A stretch of DNA of 64,000 bases from Sphingomonas lacusdianchii (GTDB taxonomy: Bacteria; Pseudomonadota; Alphaproteobacteria; Sphingomonadales; Sphingomonadaceae), in the NCBI RefSeq assembly GCF_022664395.1, contig NZ_JAKRET010000003.1, forward strand, positions 124,001 to 188,000. The letters run 5' to 3'. A program made the translations under genes and the position numbers. A model generated the notes under the pieces. The model was given only the letters and a program-made list of their open reading frames with translations. It was not told where the DNA came from and did not search any database. Of this stretch, positions 1 through 7,874 are shown in pieces. Positions within the stretch are counted from its first letter, which is position 1, and every line of letters starts with the position of its first letter.

Positions 1-782
1 CGCTACTCGATCCGACCGCGCGCGGGCGCGTCATCCTTGTCGGGGCAGGCCCGGGTGATCCCGGCCTGCTGACCGTGCGCGCGGTGGAAGCGCTCAGGAC
101 CGCCGATGTCGTCGTGCATGACGGGCTGATCGACCCGCGCGTCCTCGACCTCGCGCCCGCGACCGCGCAACGCATTTCGGTCGCCAAGCAGCGCGCGCGT
201 CACACCCTGCCGCAGGAATCGATCAACGCGCTGATCGTCGCGCACGTGAAGACCGGCGCGATCGTCATCCGGCTGAAGGGCGGCGACCCGTTCATCTTCG
301 GTCGCGGCGGCGAAGAGGTCGAGGCGGTGCGCGCCGCCGGTCTGCCGGTCGAGGTCATTCCCGGTGTTTCGGCCGCGCTCGGCTGTGCGGCAGGCGCCAT
401 GTTGCCACTGACGCACCGCGACTGGTCGTCGGCGGTCAGCTTCGTGGCAGGTCAATGCAAGGGCCTGTCCGAACAGGACTGGTCGGGCCTTGCCGGACAG
501 GGCCGCACGCTGGTGATCTATATGGGCGTCGCGACGGCGGAGGCGATCGCCGACAAGCTGATGGCCGATGGCGTCGCCCCCGACATGCCGGTCGCGGTGC
601 TGGAGCGCGGCACCTATGCCGACGCCCGCGCGCTGCGCACCCTGCTCGCCGATCTCGGCCCGATGGTCGCGCGCGAGGATGTGAAGAGCCCGGCGGTGAT
701 CGTCGTCGGCGAAGTCGTGCAACTGGCCGATGCCGAGGACAAGCTCGGCGCATGGGCGAAAGCTGCGGAGACGCTGGCATGA
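1..782 (+). CDS. cobA: Uroporphyrinogen-III C-methyltransferase, 5'-truncated
   Basis: SAM-dependent methylation of uroporphyrinogen III to precorrin-2, the first step to siroheme, the cofactor of the sulfite reductase encoded downstream. About 259 residues are readable in frame from base 3. The glycine-rich VGAGPGDPGLLT stretch lies at the very start, followed by VVHDGLI and the GGDPFIFGRGGEE motif typical of the family. The beginning is outside the window, so I cannot tell a stand-alone CobA from the C-terminal domain of a fused CysG. The GTG at 75 is internal to the conserved domain and is not the true start. Its stop overlaps the ATG of the next gene by 3 bases. Placement ahead of cysI fits siroheme supply. 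Confidence 0.93.
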   Translation, partial: LLDPTARGRVILVGAGPGDPGLLTVRAVEALRTADVVVHDGLIDPRVLDLAPATAQRISVAKQRARHTLPQESINALIVAHVKTGAIVIRLKGGDPFIFGRGGEEVEAVRAAGLPVEVIPGVSAALGCAAGAMLPLTHRDWSSAVSFVAGQCKGLSEQDWSGLAGQGRTLVIYMGVATAEAIADKLMADGVAPDMPVAVLERGTYADARALRTLLADLGPMVAREDVKSPAVIVVGEVVQLADAEDKLGAWAKAAETLA

Positions 783-1075
783 AGCTGCTGACCGGAAACG
801 ATCTCGCCAGCGGCGACGTGACGTGGTGGACCGGCAACGACTGGTCGCGCCATGTCGAGGATGCCGCCGACGTCGGCGAGGATGGCGAACGCATCGCCCA
901 GGTCGAGGAAGCGGCGCGGCGGGTCAACGTGCCGTACGTGATCGACGCGGTGGCGACCCCCGAAGGTCCCCGTCCCGCCCATATCAAGGACCGCATCCGC
1001 GCACTCGGTCCCACGGTGCGCACCGACCTGACGCTCAAGCCCGCCGATCCGCAAGCCGGGGCGTGGGTCATATAA
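779..1075 (+). CDS. DUF2849 domain protein
   Basis: A 98-residue protein starting MKLLTGNDLASGDVTWW, a start typical of the DUF2849 family, which in alphaproteobacteria sits between siroheme synthase and sulfite reductase. No catalytic motif is visible and it lacks a signal peptide or membrane segment, so it is probably cytoplasmic. Its ATG overlaps the stop of cobA, so translation is likely coupled. Context suggests an accessory role in sulfite/nitrite reduction, but the function is unknown. A 130-bp inverted repeat separates it from cysI. Confidence 0.82.
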   Translation: MKLLTGNDLASGDVTWWTGNDWSRHVEDAADVGEDGERIAQVEEAARRVNVPYVIDAVATPEGPRPAHIKDRIRALGPTVRTDLTLKPADPQAGAWVI

Positions 1076-1078
1076 TCA

Positions 1079-1209
1079 AGCTCCTCCCCGCTCCGCGGGG
1101 AGGGGGACCAGCCGCAGGCTGGTGGAGGGGGATGTCCCCAAGCGGAGCATCGGTGGAGAACCCCCTCCACCATGCTGCGCATGGTCCCCCTCCCCATGCT
1201 GGGGAGGAA
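1079..1209. repeat. Bipartite inverted-repeat doublet between DUF2849 gene and cysI
   Basis: Two copies of a unit of about 52 bases face each other. Each unit has a hairpin with GGGGAGG/CCTCCCC arms, a second palindrome around ACCA..TGGT, and a GTGGAGGGGG end. The left unit contains CCTCCCCGC-TCC-GCGGGGAGG (1083-1103) and CCAGCC-GCA-GGCTGG (1108-1122). The right unit contains CCTCCCCA-TGC-TGGGGAGG (1189-1207). The inner ends, 1122-1131 and 1161-1170, are exact complements. It looks like a REP/BIME-type element. Its right edge carries the ribosome-binding site of cysI. Confidence 0.8.
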
Positions 1210-1219
1210 TTTGCAAGTG
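1189..1219 (+). promoter_or_regulatory. Ribosome-binding site of cysI inside a repeat hairpin
   Basis: GGGGAGGA at 1201-1208 is the only good Shine-Dalgarno sequence before the GTG start at 1217 (9 bases after the GGAGG core). The same bases form the 3' arm of the hairpin CCTCCCCA-TGC-TGGGGAGG (1189-1207), so folding would hide the site. The effect on translation is inference. Confidence 0.55.
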
Positions 1220-2851
1220 TACCAATACGACACCTACGACCAGTCGATCGTCGATGCCCGCGTCGCGGAGTTCCGCGACCAGGTCGAACGCCGCCTGTCG
1301 GGCCATTTGACCGAGGATCAGTTCAAGCCGCTGCGGCTGATGAACGGCCTGTATCTCCAGCTCCATGCCTATATGCTGCGTGTCGCCATCCCTTATGGCA
1401 CGCTGTCGTCGACGCAGATGCGGGTGCTGGGCGACATCGCCCGCGCCTATGACCGGGGGTACGGCCATTTCACCACGCGCCAGAACCTCCAGTTCAACTG
1501 GATCAAGCTGGCCGACACGCCCGACATTCTGGAGAAGCTGGCCAAGGTCGAGATGCACGCCATCCAGACCAGCGGCAACTGCATCCGCAACATCAGTTCC
1601 GACCAGTTCGCCGGCGCCGCCGCCGACGAGCGGACCGACCCGCGCCCTTGGGCGGAGCTGCTGCGTCAGTGGAGCACCTTCCACCCCGAATTCAGCTACC
1701 TGCCGCGCAAGTTCAAGATCGCGGTGATCGCCGCCGATGAAGATCGCGCGGCGATGCGCCTCCACGATATCGGCCTGCGCATCACCCAGCAGGACGGCGT
1801 CGCCGGCGCGCAGGTCTATGTCGGGGGCGGCATGGGCCGCACGCCGATGATCGCGCCGCTCGTCAACGACTTCGTGCCGCTGTCGGACCTGATGAGCTAT
1901 CTGGAGGCCTGCCTGCGCGTCTACAATCGCTACGGTCGCCGCGACAATATGTACAAGGCGCGGATCAAGATCCTGATCCACGAGATCGGCGTCGACAAAT
2001 ATCGCGCCGAAGTCGCCGAGGAATTCGCCCATATCAAGACGCTGGGCATCGATCCGCCCCAGGCCGAATTCGACCGCATCGCCGCCTTCTTCGCTGATCC
2101 CGCCTTCGCCGACACCACCGCCGATGCCCCGGTCGATCGCAGTGACGCGGGCTTCGCCGCGTGGCTCGACCAGAACACGCACGCCCATAAGCGCGCCGGC
2201 TATACCATCGTCACCATCAGCCTGAAGCCGACCGGCGGCATCCCCGGCGACGCGTCGGCCGATCAGATCGACGCGATGGCCGATCTGGCGGAGGCGTACA
2301 GCTTTGCCGAACTGCGCGTCACCCATGCGCAGAACATCGTCCTGCCGCATGTCCGTTCGGCCGACCTTCGCGCAGTCTATGACCGGCTGGTGGCGATCGG
2401 GCTGGCCGAGGCCAATCTCGACCTGATCACCGATATCATCGCCTGCCCCGGCCTCGATTATTGCAGCCTCGCCAATGCGCGTTCGATCCCGCTCGCGCAG
2501 AAGATCGCCGATCGCTTCGCCGATCCGGTGCGGCAGCGCGATCTGGGCGAACTGAAGCTCAAGATCAGCGGCTGCATCAACGCCTGCGGCCACCATCATG
2601 CCGGGCACATCGGCATTCTCGGGGTCGACCGGAAGGGCACCGAGAATTACCAGCTCCTCCTCGGCGGATCGGGTGCGGAAGATGTGTCGCTCGGCAAGAT
2701 CACCGGCCCCGGCTTTTCCGAAGACGGCGTGGTCGACGCGATCGAGCGCGTCACCGACCGCTATCTCGCCGAACGCACCGACGGGGAGCGCTTCGTCGAC
2801 ACCTATCGCCGGATCGGCATGGAACCGTTCAAGGAGGCTATCTATGGTTGA
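1217..2851 (+). CDS. cysI: Nitrite/sulfite reductase hemoprotein
   Basis: Siroheme/[4Fe-4S] reductase converting sulfite to sulfide (the fold also covers nitrite reductases). The 544-residue product begins MYQYDTYDQ at a GTG start, chosen because it follows GGGGAGGA by 9 bases; an in-frame ATG at 1172 lies inside the repeat. The cluster and siroheme ligands are visible as Cys410-x5-Cys416 (CPGLDYC) and Cys453-x3-Cys457 (CINAC). The FTTRQNLQFNW stretch near the N terminus is the usual substrate-side motif. The neighbours (CobA, DUF934, CysH) point to assimilatory sulfite reduction. It overlaps the next gene by 8 bases. No flavoprotein CysJ is present, so the electron donor is probably ferredoxin or the DUF934 protein. 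Confidence 0.93.
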   Translation: MYQYDTYDQSIVDARVAEFRDQVERRLSGHLTEDQFKPLRLMNGLYLQLHAYMLRVAIPYGTLSSTQMRVLGDIARAYDRGYGHFTTRQNLQFNWIKLADTPDILEKLAKVEMHAIQTSGNCIRNISSDQFAGAAADERTDPRPWAELLRQWSTFHPEFSYLPRKFKIAVIAADEDRAAMRLHDIGLRITQQDGVAGAQVYVGGGMGRTPMIAPLVNDFVPLSDLMSYLEACLRVYNRYGRRDNMYKARIKILIHEIGVDKYRAEVAEEFAHIKTLGIDPPQAEFDRIAAFFADPAFADTTADAPVDRSDAGFAAWLDQNTHAHKRAGYTIVTISLKPTGGIPGDASADQIDAMADLAEAYSFAELRVTHAQNIVLPHVRSADLRAVYDRLVAIGLAEANLDLITDIIACPGLDYCSLANARSIPLAQKIADRFADPVRQRDLGELKLKISGCINACGHHHAGHIGILGVDRKGTENYQLLLGGSGAEDVSLGKITGPGFSEDGVVDAIERVTDRYLAERTDGERFVDTYRRIGMEPFKEAIYG

Positions 2852-3269
2852 GGCCCTGCGCCTGCGCGACGATGCCGCGCATGACGAACCCGCCGTCACC
2901 CTCGACGCGTTCCTCGGCCAGTCGAACGCGACCGCCGTGCGGATAGAGGCCGGCGACGATGCCCGCCTGCTGCTGCCGCATCTCGACCGGCTGGCATTGA
3001 TCGAGGTCAGCTTCCCCAAATTCCGCGACGGGCGGGGCTATTCGGCCGGGCGGATCCTGCGCGAGGCGGGCTATACCGGCGAACTGCGCGCCGAGGGCGA
3101 CGTGCTGGTCGATCAAATTCCGCTGATGCGCCGCTGCGGCTTCGATAGTTTCGCGCCCGCCGCGCCGGTCGATCCCGCCGCGCTCGAACGCGCGCTGGAA
3201 CGCTACGACCATGTCTATCAGGCGGCGGCCGACGGGCAGGTGCCGGTGTGGAAATTGCGTCATGGCTGA
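2844..3269 (+). CDS. DUF934 protein, sulfite reduction accessory
   Basis: A 141-residue member of the DUF934 family, often annotated as an oxidoreductase involved in sulfite reduction. Family features visible are IEVSFPKFRDGRGYSAGRIL, GELRAEGDVLVDQ and the RRCGFDSF segment near the end. The ATG at 2844 follows AAGGAGG, a strong ribosome site within the end of cysI, and the gene overlaps cysI by 8 bases and cysH by 8 bases. Its invariable position between cysI and cysH-type genes suggests a partner or electron-transfer role, but the reaction is not known. No signal peptide. Confidence 0.88.
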   Translation: MVEALRLRDDAAHDEPAVTLDAFLGQSNATAVRIEAGDDARLLLPHLDRLALIEVSFPKFRDGRGYSAGRILREAGYTGELRAEGDVLVDQIPLMRRCGFDSFAPAAPVDPAALERALERYDHVYQAAADGQVPVWKLRHG

Positions 3270-4047
3270 TGCCGACCCCGATATTCGCGTGCGCGACCGG
3301 TTGGACCTTGCCCCGCGTTTCACCGCCGCCGATGCGCAGGCGCTGAACGACCGCTTTCGCGATGCCTCGACGCACGAGATGCTGACCGTCGCCCTGCGCG
3401 AGCGGCTGCTCGGCAAGGTCGCGGCAGTGTCGTCGTTCGGCGCGGAATCGGCGGTGCTGCTCCACCTGATCGCGTCGGTCGACCGCTCGGTCCCGGTACT
3501 GTTCCTTGAAACCGGAAAGCATTTTCCCGAAACGCTCGCCTATCGCGACCTGCTGGTCGATCGGCTGGGCCTGACCGATTTCCGCAACCTCCGCCCCGAT
3601 CCGGCGCTGCTGGCGGCGAAGGACGCCACCGAGTTGCGCTGGTCCTACGACCCCGATGGCTGCTGCGAAATCCGCAAGGTCGAACCGCTCGCGCGGGGCC
3701 TTGCCGGCTTCGATGCCAGCTTCACCGGCCGCAAGGCGTTCCAGTCGGCGACCCGCACCGCCCTGCCCCGCTTCGAACTCGACACGTCGGACAGCGTCGG
3801 CCGGTTGAAGATCAATCCGCTCATCACCTGGACCCCGGCGGATATCGACGCCTATTTCGCGCAGCACGACCTGCCGCGTCACCCGCTCGTCGAACAGGGT
3901 TTTCCCTCGATCGGCTGCCAACCCTGCACCAACCGGGTAAAACCCGGCGAAGACCCACGCTCGGGTCGCTGGGCCGGCTGGGAAAAGGTCGAATGCGGCA
4001 TCCACAAGCCGCTGCTCGACGGCGATCCGAACCTGCCGAGCTTCTGA
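3262..4047 (+). CDS. cysH: Adenylyl-/phosphoadenylyl-sulfate reductase, [4Fe-4S] type
   Basis: Reduces activated sulfate (APS or PAPS) to sulfite in the cytoplasm. The 261-residue product has the nucleotide-binding SSFGAESAVLLH segment, LFLETGKHFPETLAY, a Cys-Cys pair in DGCCEIRK, the CxxC in IGCQPC, and the C-terminal catalytic cysteine in ECGIHKP. The CC plus CxxC set binds a [4Fe-4S] cluster and is the mark of APS-using enzymes, although some such enzymes also use PAPS. The ATG at 3262 overlaps the end of the DUF934 gene. It is the last clear member of the sulfur operon. Confidence 0.93.
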   Translation: MADADPDIRVRDRLDLAPRFTAADAQALNDRFRDASTHEMLTVALRERLLGKVAAVSSFGAESAVLLHLIASVDRSVPVLFLETGKHFPETLAYRDLLVDRLGLTDFRNLRPDPALLAAKDATELRWSYDPDGCCEIRKVEPLARGLAGFDASFTGRKAFQSATRTALPRFELDTSDSVGRLKINPLITWTPADIDAYFAQHDLPRHPLVEQGFPSIGCQPCTNRVKPGEDPRSGRWAGWEKVECGIHKPLLDGDPNLPSF

Positions 4048-4089
4048 GCCGCGCTTGCCCCGCCTCGGTTTCGGGCGCAAAGGGCGGCG

Positions 4090-4557
4090 ATGCAGCAATC
4101 GGCAGTCGCCTATTTCACCAACGGCCGGATCATTATCGCACCCGTGTCGCGCACCCTGTCCGCCGACACGATCGCGACCGATCCCCAATGGTTCGGCAAG
4201 TCGGTGAAGAAGGCGGTCGTTGCGCAGGCGATCGCCGATGCCCTGTCGGCCTCGCAAACCGGCCTGACCGATCCGACCCCCGAACAATGGAAGCGCCAGT
4301 TCATCCCCTTCCAGGACGCGGCGGCGGTCAAGAACTTCAAGACCTTCATGCGCGAAGCCAAGCGCGTCGACATCGACCGGACGGGCGACACGATCGTGCT
4401 TACGCCGTCCGACAATCTCGGTGTGAACAACGGCTTCGAACCGCGCCCGGACGATGCGAAAACCGTCACGGCTGGTGATGGCGAGGCGGCGGCAAGCGCG
4501 CTGCTGATCCTCCTCGGGTTGCGGCCGGACCCGGCCTTCACTTCCACCAAAGCCTGA
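4090..4557 (+). CDS. Hypothetical protein
   Basis: A 155-residue protein beginning MQQSAVAYFTNGRIIIAPVSRT. I do not recognise a family. No signal peptide, membrane segment or metal motif is seen. The middle (EQWKRQFIPFQDAAAVKNFKTF) looks helical, and the end reads like a short alanine-rich helix followed by a polar tail. It lies 42 bases downstream of cysH on the same strand with an AAGGG ribosome site, so it may be co-transcribed with the sulfur genes. Codon use matches its neighbours. Confidence 0.7.
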   Translation: MQQSAVAYFTNGRIIIAPVSRTLSADTIATDPQWFGKSVKKAVVAQAIADALSASQTGLTDPTPEQWKRQFIPFQDAAAVKNFKTFMREAKRVDIDRTGDTIVLTPSDNLGVNNGFEPRPDDAKTVTAGDGEAAASALLILLGLRPDPAFTSTKA

Positions 4558-4563
4558 CCCAAA

Positions 4564-4591
4564 CGTCACCCCAGCGAAGGCTGGGGTGACG
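4564..4591. repeat. Palindromic element, 12-bp stem
   Basis: CGTCACCCCAGC (4564-4575), loop GAAG, GCTGGGGTGACG (4580-4591): a perfect 12-bp stem between convergent genes. No T-run follows on either side, so it is either a factor-assisted terminator or a dispersed repeat. The same core (CCCAGC..GCTGGG) recurs at 14667-14741. Confidence 0.7.
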
Positions 4592-4636
4592 ATCTCAGCC
4601 TTCGACCGGCCTATAGCGTGATGACAAGCGGTAGAA

Positions 4637-4751
4637 CCGTTCGTGCTGCGTAGGGGCTGAGCAAAGTCGAAGACCCGTATCGAAGCACCCGCCGCAGCCG
4701 GTACTTCGATACGCCATTTCGACAAGCTCAATGGCTACTCAGGACGAACGG
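4637..4751. repeat. Inverted-repeat element between convergent genes
   Basis: Nested arms CCGTTCGT (4637-4644) with ACGAACGG (4744-4751), and GTATCGAAG (4677-4685) with CTTCGATAC (4704-4712). The layout is that of a dispersed doublet repeat. It fills the space between the hypothetical gene and the dehydrogenase gene. Confidence 0.6.
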
Positions 4752-4773
4752 GTCAGGTTCATGCCATCCGACT

Positions 4774-6450
4774 CTACGCCCAAGGCTTGGTCCGCATCGC
4801 ATGGTCGGCCGCGCGGGCGGTCAGCGCCATGAAGGTCAGCGACGGGTTGACGCACGATACCGACGCCATCTGCGCGCCATCGGTGACGTAGAGGTTCGAC
4901 GCATCATGCGCCTGGCTCCACCCGTTCAGCACCGACTTGCGCGGATCGGCGCCCATGCGTGCGCCACCCATTTCATGGATCGCGTCGCCCGGGATATGCG
5001 CGCCTTCATAGCTGCGGACGTTGGTCAGGCCCGCCGCCTTCAGCATCTTCTCGCCTTCGATCCGGGCGTCGGCCATCATCTTCAGTTCGTTGTCGCGGAA
5101 CTTCACGTCGAACTTCATCAGCGGCACGCCGAACCGGTCGACCTTGTTCGCATGCAGCGACACGCGGTTGTCGGCATAGGGCAGGCATTCGCCGAACGCA
5201 CCCATGCCGAACTTCCACGGGCCATATTGCCGCATGCCGTGCTTCATGTCCTTGCCGAAGCCGACCGGCGCCATCGGTTCGCGCCGTGCGCTGCCCTGAT
5301 AGCCATAGCCGCGACGGAAGCCGACGCCTTCCTCGCCCTTCAGGTTGCGGAAGCGCGGGACATAGACCCCGCCCGGCCGCCGGCCATATTCGATCAGGTC
5401 GGTCATGCCGGGGATCTCGCCCTCGGCGCCGACGCGGAAGATATGGTCCATGACATAGCGGCCCAGCGTGCCGCTGGTATCGAAATGGCTGCGACCGCCG
5501 CCGCCCATCCGCGAATTCATCAGGATCTGCGTCGATGCCATCGCCGACGCGCACAGGAAGACGAGGTTCGCCTGCACCGTCTCCGCCTGCCCCGTCTTGG
5601 CATCGACGAAGCGCACGCCGGTCACCTTCTTGCGCGCGGCATCATATTCGAGGTTGGTGACGACCGCGTCCGAGCGCAGCGTCAGCCGCCCGGTCGCCCG
5701 CGCCGCCGGCAACGTCACCGCCTGGGTCGAGAAATAGGCGCCGAACGAACAGCCATTGCCGCACTGGTTGCGGAACTGGCACTTGCTGCGGTTCTGGTCC
5801 GGCTTGTCCTCGGTCATGTTCGACAGGCGGGTGTGGATCAGCTTGCGGCCCGGAAACTGGGTCTCCAACCGTTCCTTCAGCCACTTCTCCGCGACGTTCA
5901 TCGGCATCGGCGGCTGGAATTCGCTGTCGGGCAGGTACGGCAGGTTCTCGCGCGAACCCGATACGCCGATATATTTCTCGACATAGCTGTACCATGGCGC
6001 GACGTCGTCATAGCCGATCGGCCATGCGCCATCGATGCCCTCGCGCTTGTTCGCCTCGAAATCGTCGGCGCTCCACCGGAACGTCCAGCGACCCCAGATC
6101 AGCGACTTGCCGCCAACCGCACCCGGGCGGATCCAGTAGAATTTCTCCCCTTCGTCATAGGCATAGGGGTTCAGCCGGTCGTCATTGTAGAAGGACCGGT
6201 TGCTGGGCGAGACATAGCCATATTTCGCGATGAAATAGTCGCTGTCCATCAACGGCTTGGGCATCTGGTTGCGCGCCGGGACCTCATATGCGGGCTTGCC
6301 GTCATACGGATAGCCCTCGACGTGCTCGACCATGCGGCCACGGTCGAGCATCAGGACGCGCAGGCCCTTTTCGGTCAATTCCTTCGCGGCGAACCCGCCG
6401 CTGACGCCCGATCCGATGACGATCGCGTCGAACCTGTTGGTGACTGCCAT
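4774..6450 (-). CDS. GMC-type FAD/Fe-S sugar dehydrogenase large subunit (glucoside 3-dehydrogenase-like)
   Basis: A 558-residue catalytic subunit of the glucose-methanol-choline family. FAD binding is shown by IVIGSGVSGGFAAKEL (residues 10-25). Three cysteines, C224-x5-C230-x3-C234 in KCQFRNQCGNGC, match the [3Fe-4S] ligands of FAD-glucose and gluconate-type dehydrogenase large subunits. The active-site histidine is expected in HEMGGARMG and the C-terminal NPSLTFMALTARAADH closes the FAD fold. It lacks its own signal peptide, as usual for this class, and is probably exported with the Tat-bearing small subunit at 7305-7874. With that subunit, the cytochrome c and DUF1080 neighbours, oxidation at C3 of glycosides (as in Caulobacter LacABC) is the best guess. 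It is last in the operon. Confidence 0.88.
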   Translation of the reverse strand: MAVTNRFDAIVIGSGVSGGFAAKELTEKGLRVLMLDRGRMVEHVEGYPYDGKPAYEVPARNQMPKPLMDSDYFIAKYGYVSPSNRSFYNDDRLNPYAYDEGEKFYWIRPGAVGGKSLIWGRWTFRWSADDFEANKREGIDGAWPIGYDDVAPWYSYVEKYIGVSGSRENLPYLPDSEFQPPMPMNVAEKWLKERLETQFPGRKLIHTRLSNMTEDKPDQNRSKCQFRNQCGNGCSFGAYFSTQAVTLPAARATGRLTLRSDAVVTNLEYDAARKKVTGVRFVDAKTGQAETVQANLVFLCASAMASTQILMNSRMGGGGRSHFDTSGTLGRYVMDHIFRVGAEGEIPGMTDLIEYGRRPGGVYVPRFRNLKGEEGVGFRRGYGYQGSARREPMAPVGFGKDMKHGMRQYGPWKFGMGAFGECLPYADNRVSLHANKVDRFGVPLMKFDVKFRDNELKMMADARIEGEKMLKAAGLTNVRSYEGAHIPGDAIHEMGGARMGADPRKSVLNGWSQAHDASNLYVTDGAQMASVSCVNPSLTFMALTARAADHAMRTKPWA

Positions 6451-6474
6451 AATTCCCCTCCAAGGGTATCTGTT

Positions 6475-7308
6475 TTAGTAACGCAGCGCCTTGAGCGTCC
6501 GGAAACTGGTGGTGATATCGGGTAGATAGGGCGCGGGCGCCTGATCGTTCTCGACGTAGAAATGGCGGACGCCGGCACTGCCGCGGCGAGCGAACAGTGC
6601 GGCGAAATCGGTCTTGCCGGCACCGACCGCGGTCATGCTGCCATCGGCGCGCGCGTCCTTGACGTGATAGGCGTAGAGGCGCGGCCCCAGCCGATCGATC
6701 CACCCGCCGACATCCTCGCCGGCATGGCCGACCCAGTAGAGGTCGAGCTCGATCTTCACCAATGCCGGATCGGTCGCCTTCAGCAACCGCTCGTACAGGC
6801 TGACCCCGCCCGGCTTCACCGTGAATTCGAAATCATGGTTGTGATAGGCGAAGCCCAGCCCCGCCTTGCGCAGATCGGTTGCGAAGCGGTTGAAGTTCGG
6901 CAGCGCCGCGTTCCAGCCCGCCTCGTTGCGATGCTGGTCGACCATGTACGGCAGGACCACCGTGTCGGCGCCCAGCGTCTTGGCCATCTCGACCTGCTTG
7001 TCGAACGCCCCCAGCAGCGCTTCATACGGCACATGGATCGACGGCGCCTTCAGCCCCAGCCGATCCATCGTCCGGCGGAGGAGCTTATGGTCCATGGCGT
7101 CGTAGCCGCCACCGCCATATTCGACTTCCTTGTACCCGATGCGGGCGATGTCGCCGAGCGTCTTGACCGGGTCCTTCTGGAACAGGTCGCGCACGGTGTA
7201 GAGCTGGATGCCGACGGCCTTGATCTGCGCCGCCTGCGCGATGCCCGTTACGCCGAGCGCGGCGATGCCGCCCGCACCGGCAAGGACGTGCCTGCGATTG
7301 ACGATCAT
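6475..7308 (-). CDS. Exported sugar isomerase/epimerase-type TIM-barrel protein (Tat signal)
   Basis: A 277-residue AP-endonuclease-2-like TIM barrel (sugar phosphate isomerase/epimerase superfamily). The N terminus, MIVNRRHVLAGAGG followed by a hydrophobic run and AQA, is a Tat signal, so it acts in the periplasm. Visible barrel motifs are GIQLYTVRD, IGYKEVEYGG, AYHNHDFEF, KIELDLYWVGHAG, YAYHVKD and the acidic FYVENDQAP end; the His, Glu and Asp residues would bind a divalent metal. Members of this fold include C-glycoside and 3-keto-glycoside cleaving enzymes as well as epimerases. It overlaps the small-subunit gene by 4 bases; a strong GGAGGGG precedes the dehydrogenase gene that follows. 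Confidence 0.85.
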   Translation of the reverse strand: MIVNRRHVLAGAGGIAALGVTGIAQAAQIKAVGIQLYTVRDLFQKDPVKTLGDIARIGYKEVEYGGGGYDAMDHKLLRRTMDRLGLKAPSIHVPYEALLGAFDKQVEMAKTLGADTVVLPYMVDQHRNEAGWNAALPNFNRFATDLRKAGLGFAYHNHDFEFTVKPGGVSLYERLLKATDPALVKIELDLYWVGHAGEDVGGWIDRLGPRLYAYHVKDARADGSMTAVGAGKTDFAALFARRGSAGVRHFYVENDQAPAPYLPDITTSFRTLKALRY

Positions 7309-7874
7309 GCGCTATACACCTTGTTGACCTGCGAATAGGGAAAGGCGCCGTTATATTCGCCGGGCACCGGCAGATATTCGCGCTCCTGCGTCATGCCGAT
7401 CTCCGACGTGTAATAGCCGGCGATGACCAGCTGGCGGAACGCTTCGAAGAAGGTCTTGCCGCCCGGAATCTGGTCGTTCATCGCCAGCGTGAGCAGCGCG
7501 TCCTGCTGCGCGGGCGTCGCCTTGGCACCCGCAACCTTGTAATCGGTCATGCTGCGCTTCTCGATCGCGTCGAGGCCGGCGACGATCGGCACCCGCTCGG
7601 CCGGATAGGACCAATCGGCCAACAGCTTCTCGATATAGGCCGGAACGCCCGCGGCGATCGCGCCCGGCGTATCGGTGGTCGGGATCACCCGTTCGCTCAG
7701 CGCCGTCATCAGCGCGCGTTGCGGCGCGGTGAATACCGCGGCGCTCGGCGGGCCGTCGCTGATCGCCGGCACCCCGACCGGACCCTCTGCACCCACGGCG
7801 CGGGCGAGCGGGGCATAGAGCGCGGTGCCGAACATCGCCGCGACACCGGCAAGCGCCGTCCTGCGATCGATCAT
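7305..7874 (-). CDS. Gluconate 2-dehydrogenase subunit 3 family protein (dehydrogenase small subunit)
   Basis: A 189-residue small subunit that partners GMC-type dehydrogenases and carries them through the Tat pathway. The leader MIDRRTALAGVAAMFGTALY has the twin arginine. The mature part holds the family pattern of an early ISERVIPTTDTPGA-like segment (here LSERVIPTTDTPGAIAAGVP), the GKTFFEAFR helix and the closing YYTSEIGMTQE..YLPVPGEYNG. It resembles LacC of Caulobacter glucoside 3-dehydrogenase and the gamma subunit of FAD-glucose dehydrogenase. ATGA-type overlaps of 4 bases join it to both neighbours. Confidence 0.88.
   Translation of the reverse strand: MIDRRTALAGVAAMFGTALYAPLARAVGAEGPVGVPAISDGPPSAAVFTAPQRALMTALSERVIPTTDTPGAIAAGVPAYIEKLLADWSYPAERVPIVAGLDAIEKRSMTDYKVAGAKATPAQQDALLTLAMNDQIPGGKTFFEAFRQLVIAGYYTSEIGMTQEREYLPVPGEYNGAFPYSQVNKVYSA

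Noticed and set aside
1076..3019. A 647-codon open frame on the minus strand across cysI
   Set aside because: It is antisense to a clear sulfite reductase gene; its protein is low-complexity Arg/Asp/Ala-rich, as expected from GC-rich codon bias.
4801..6525. A 574-codon plus-strand frame opposite the GMC dehydrogenase
   Set aside because: Mirror frame of a real gene with His/Arg-rich composition and no recognisable domain.
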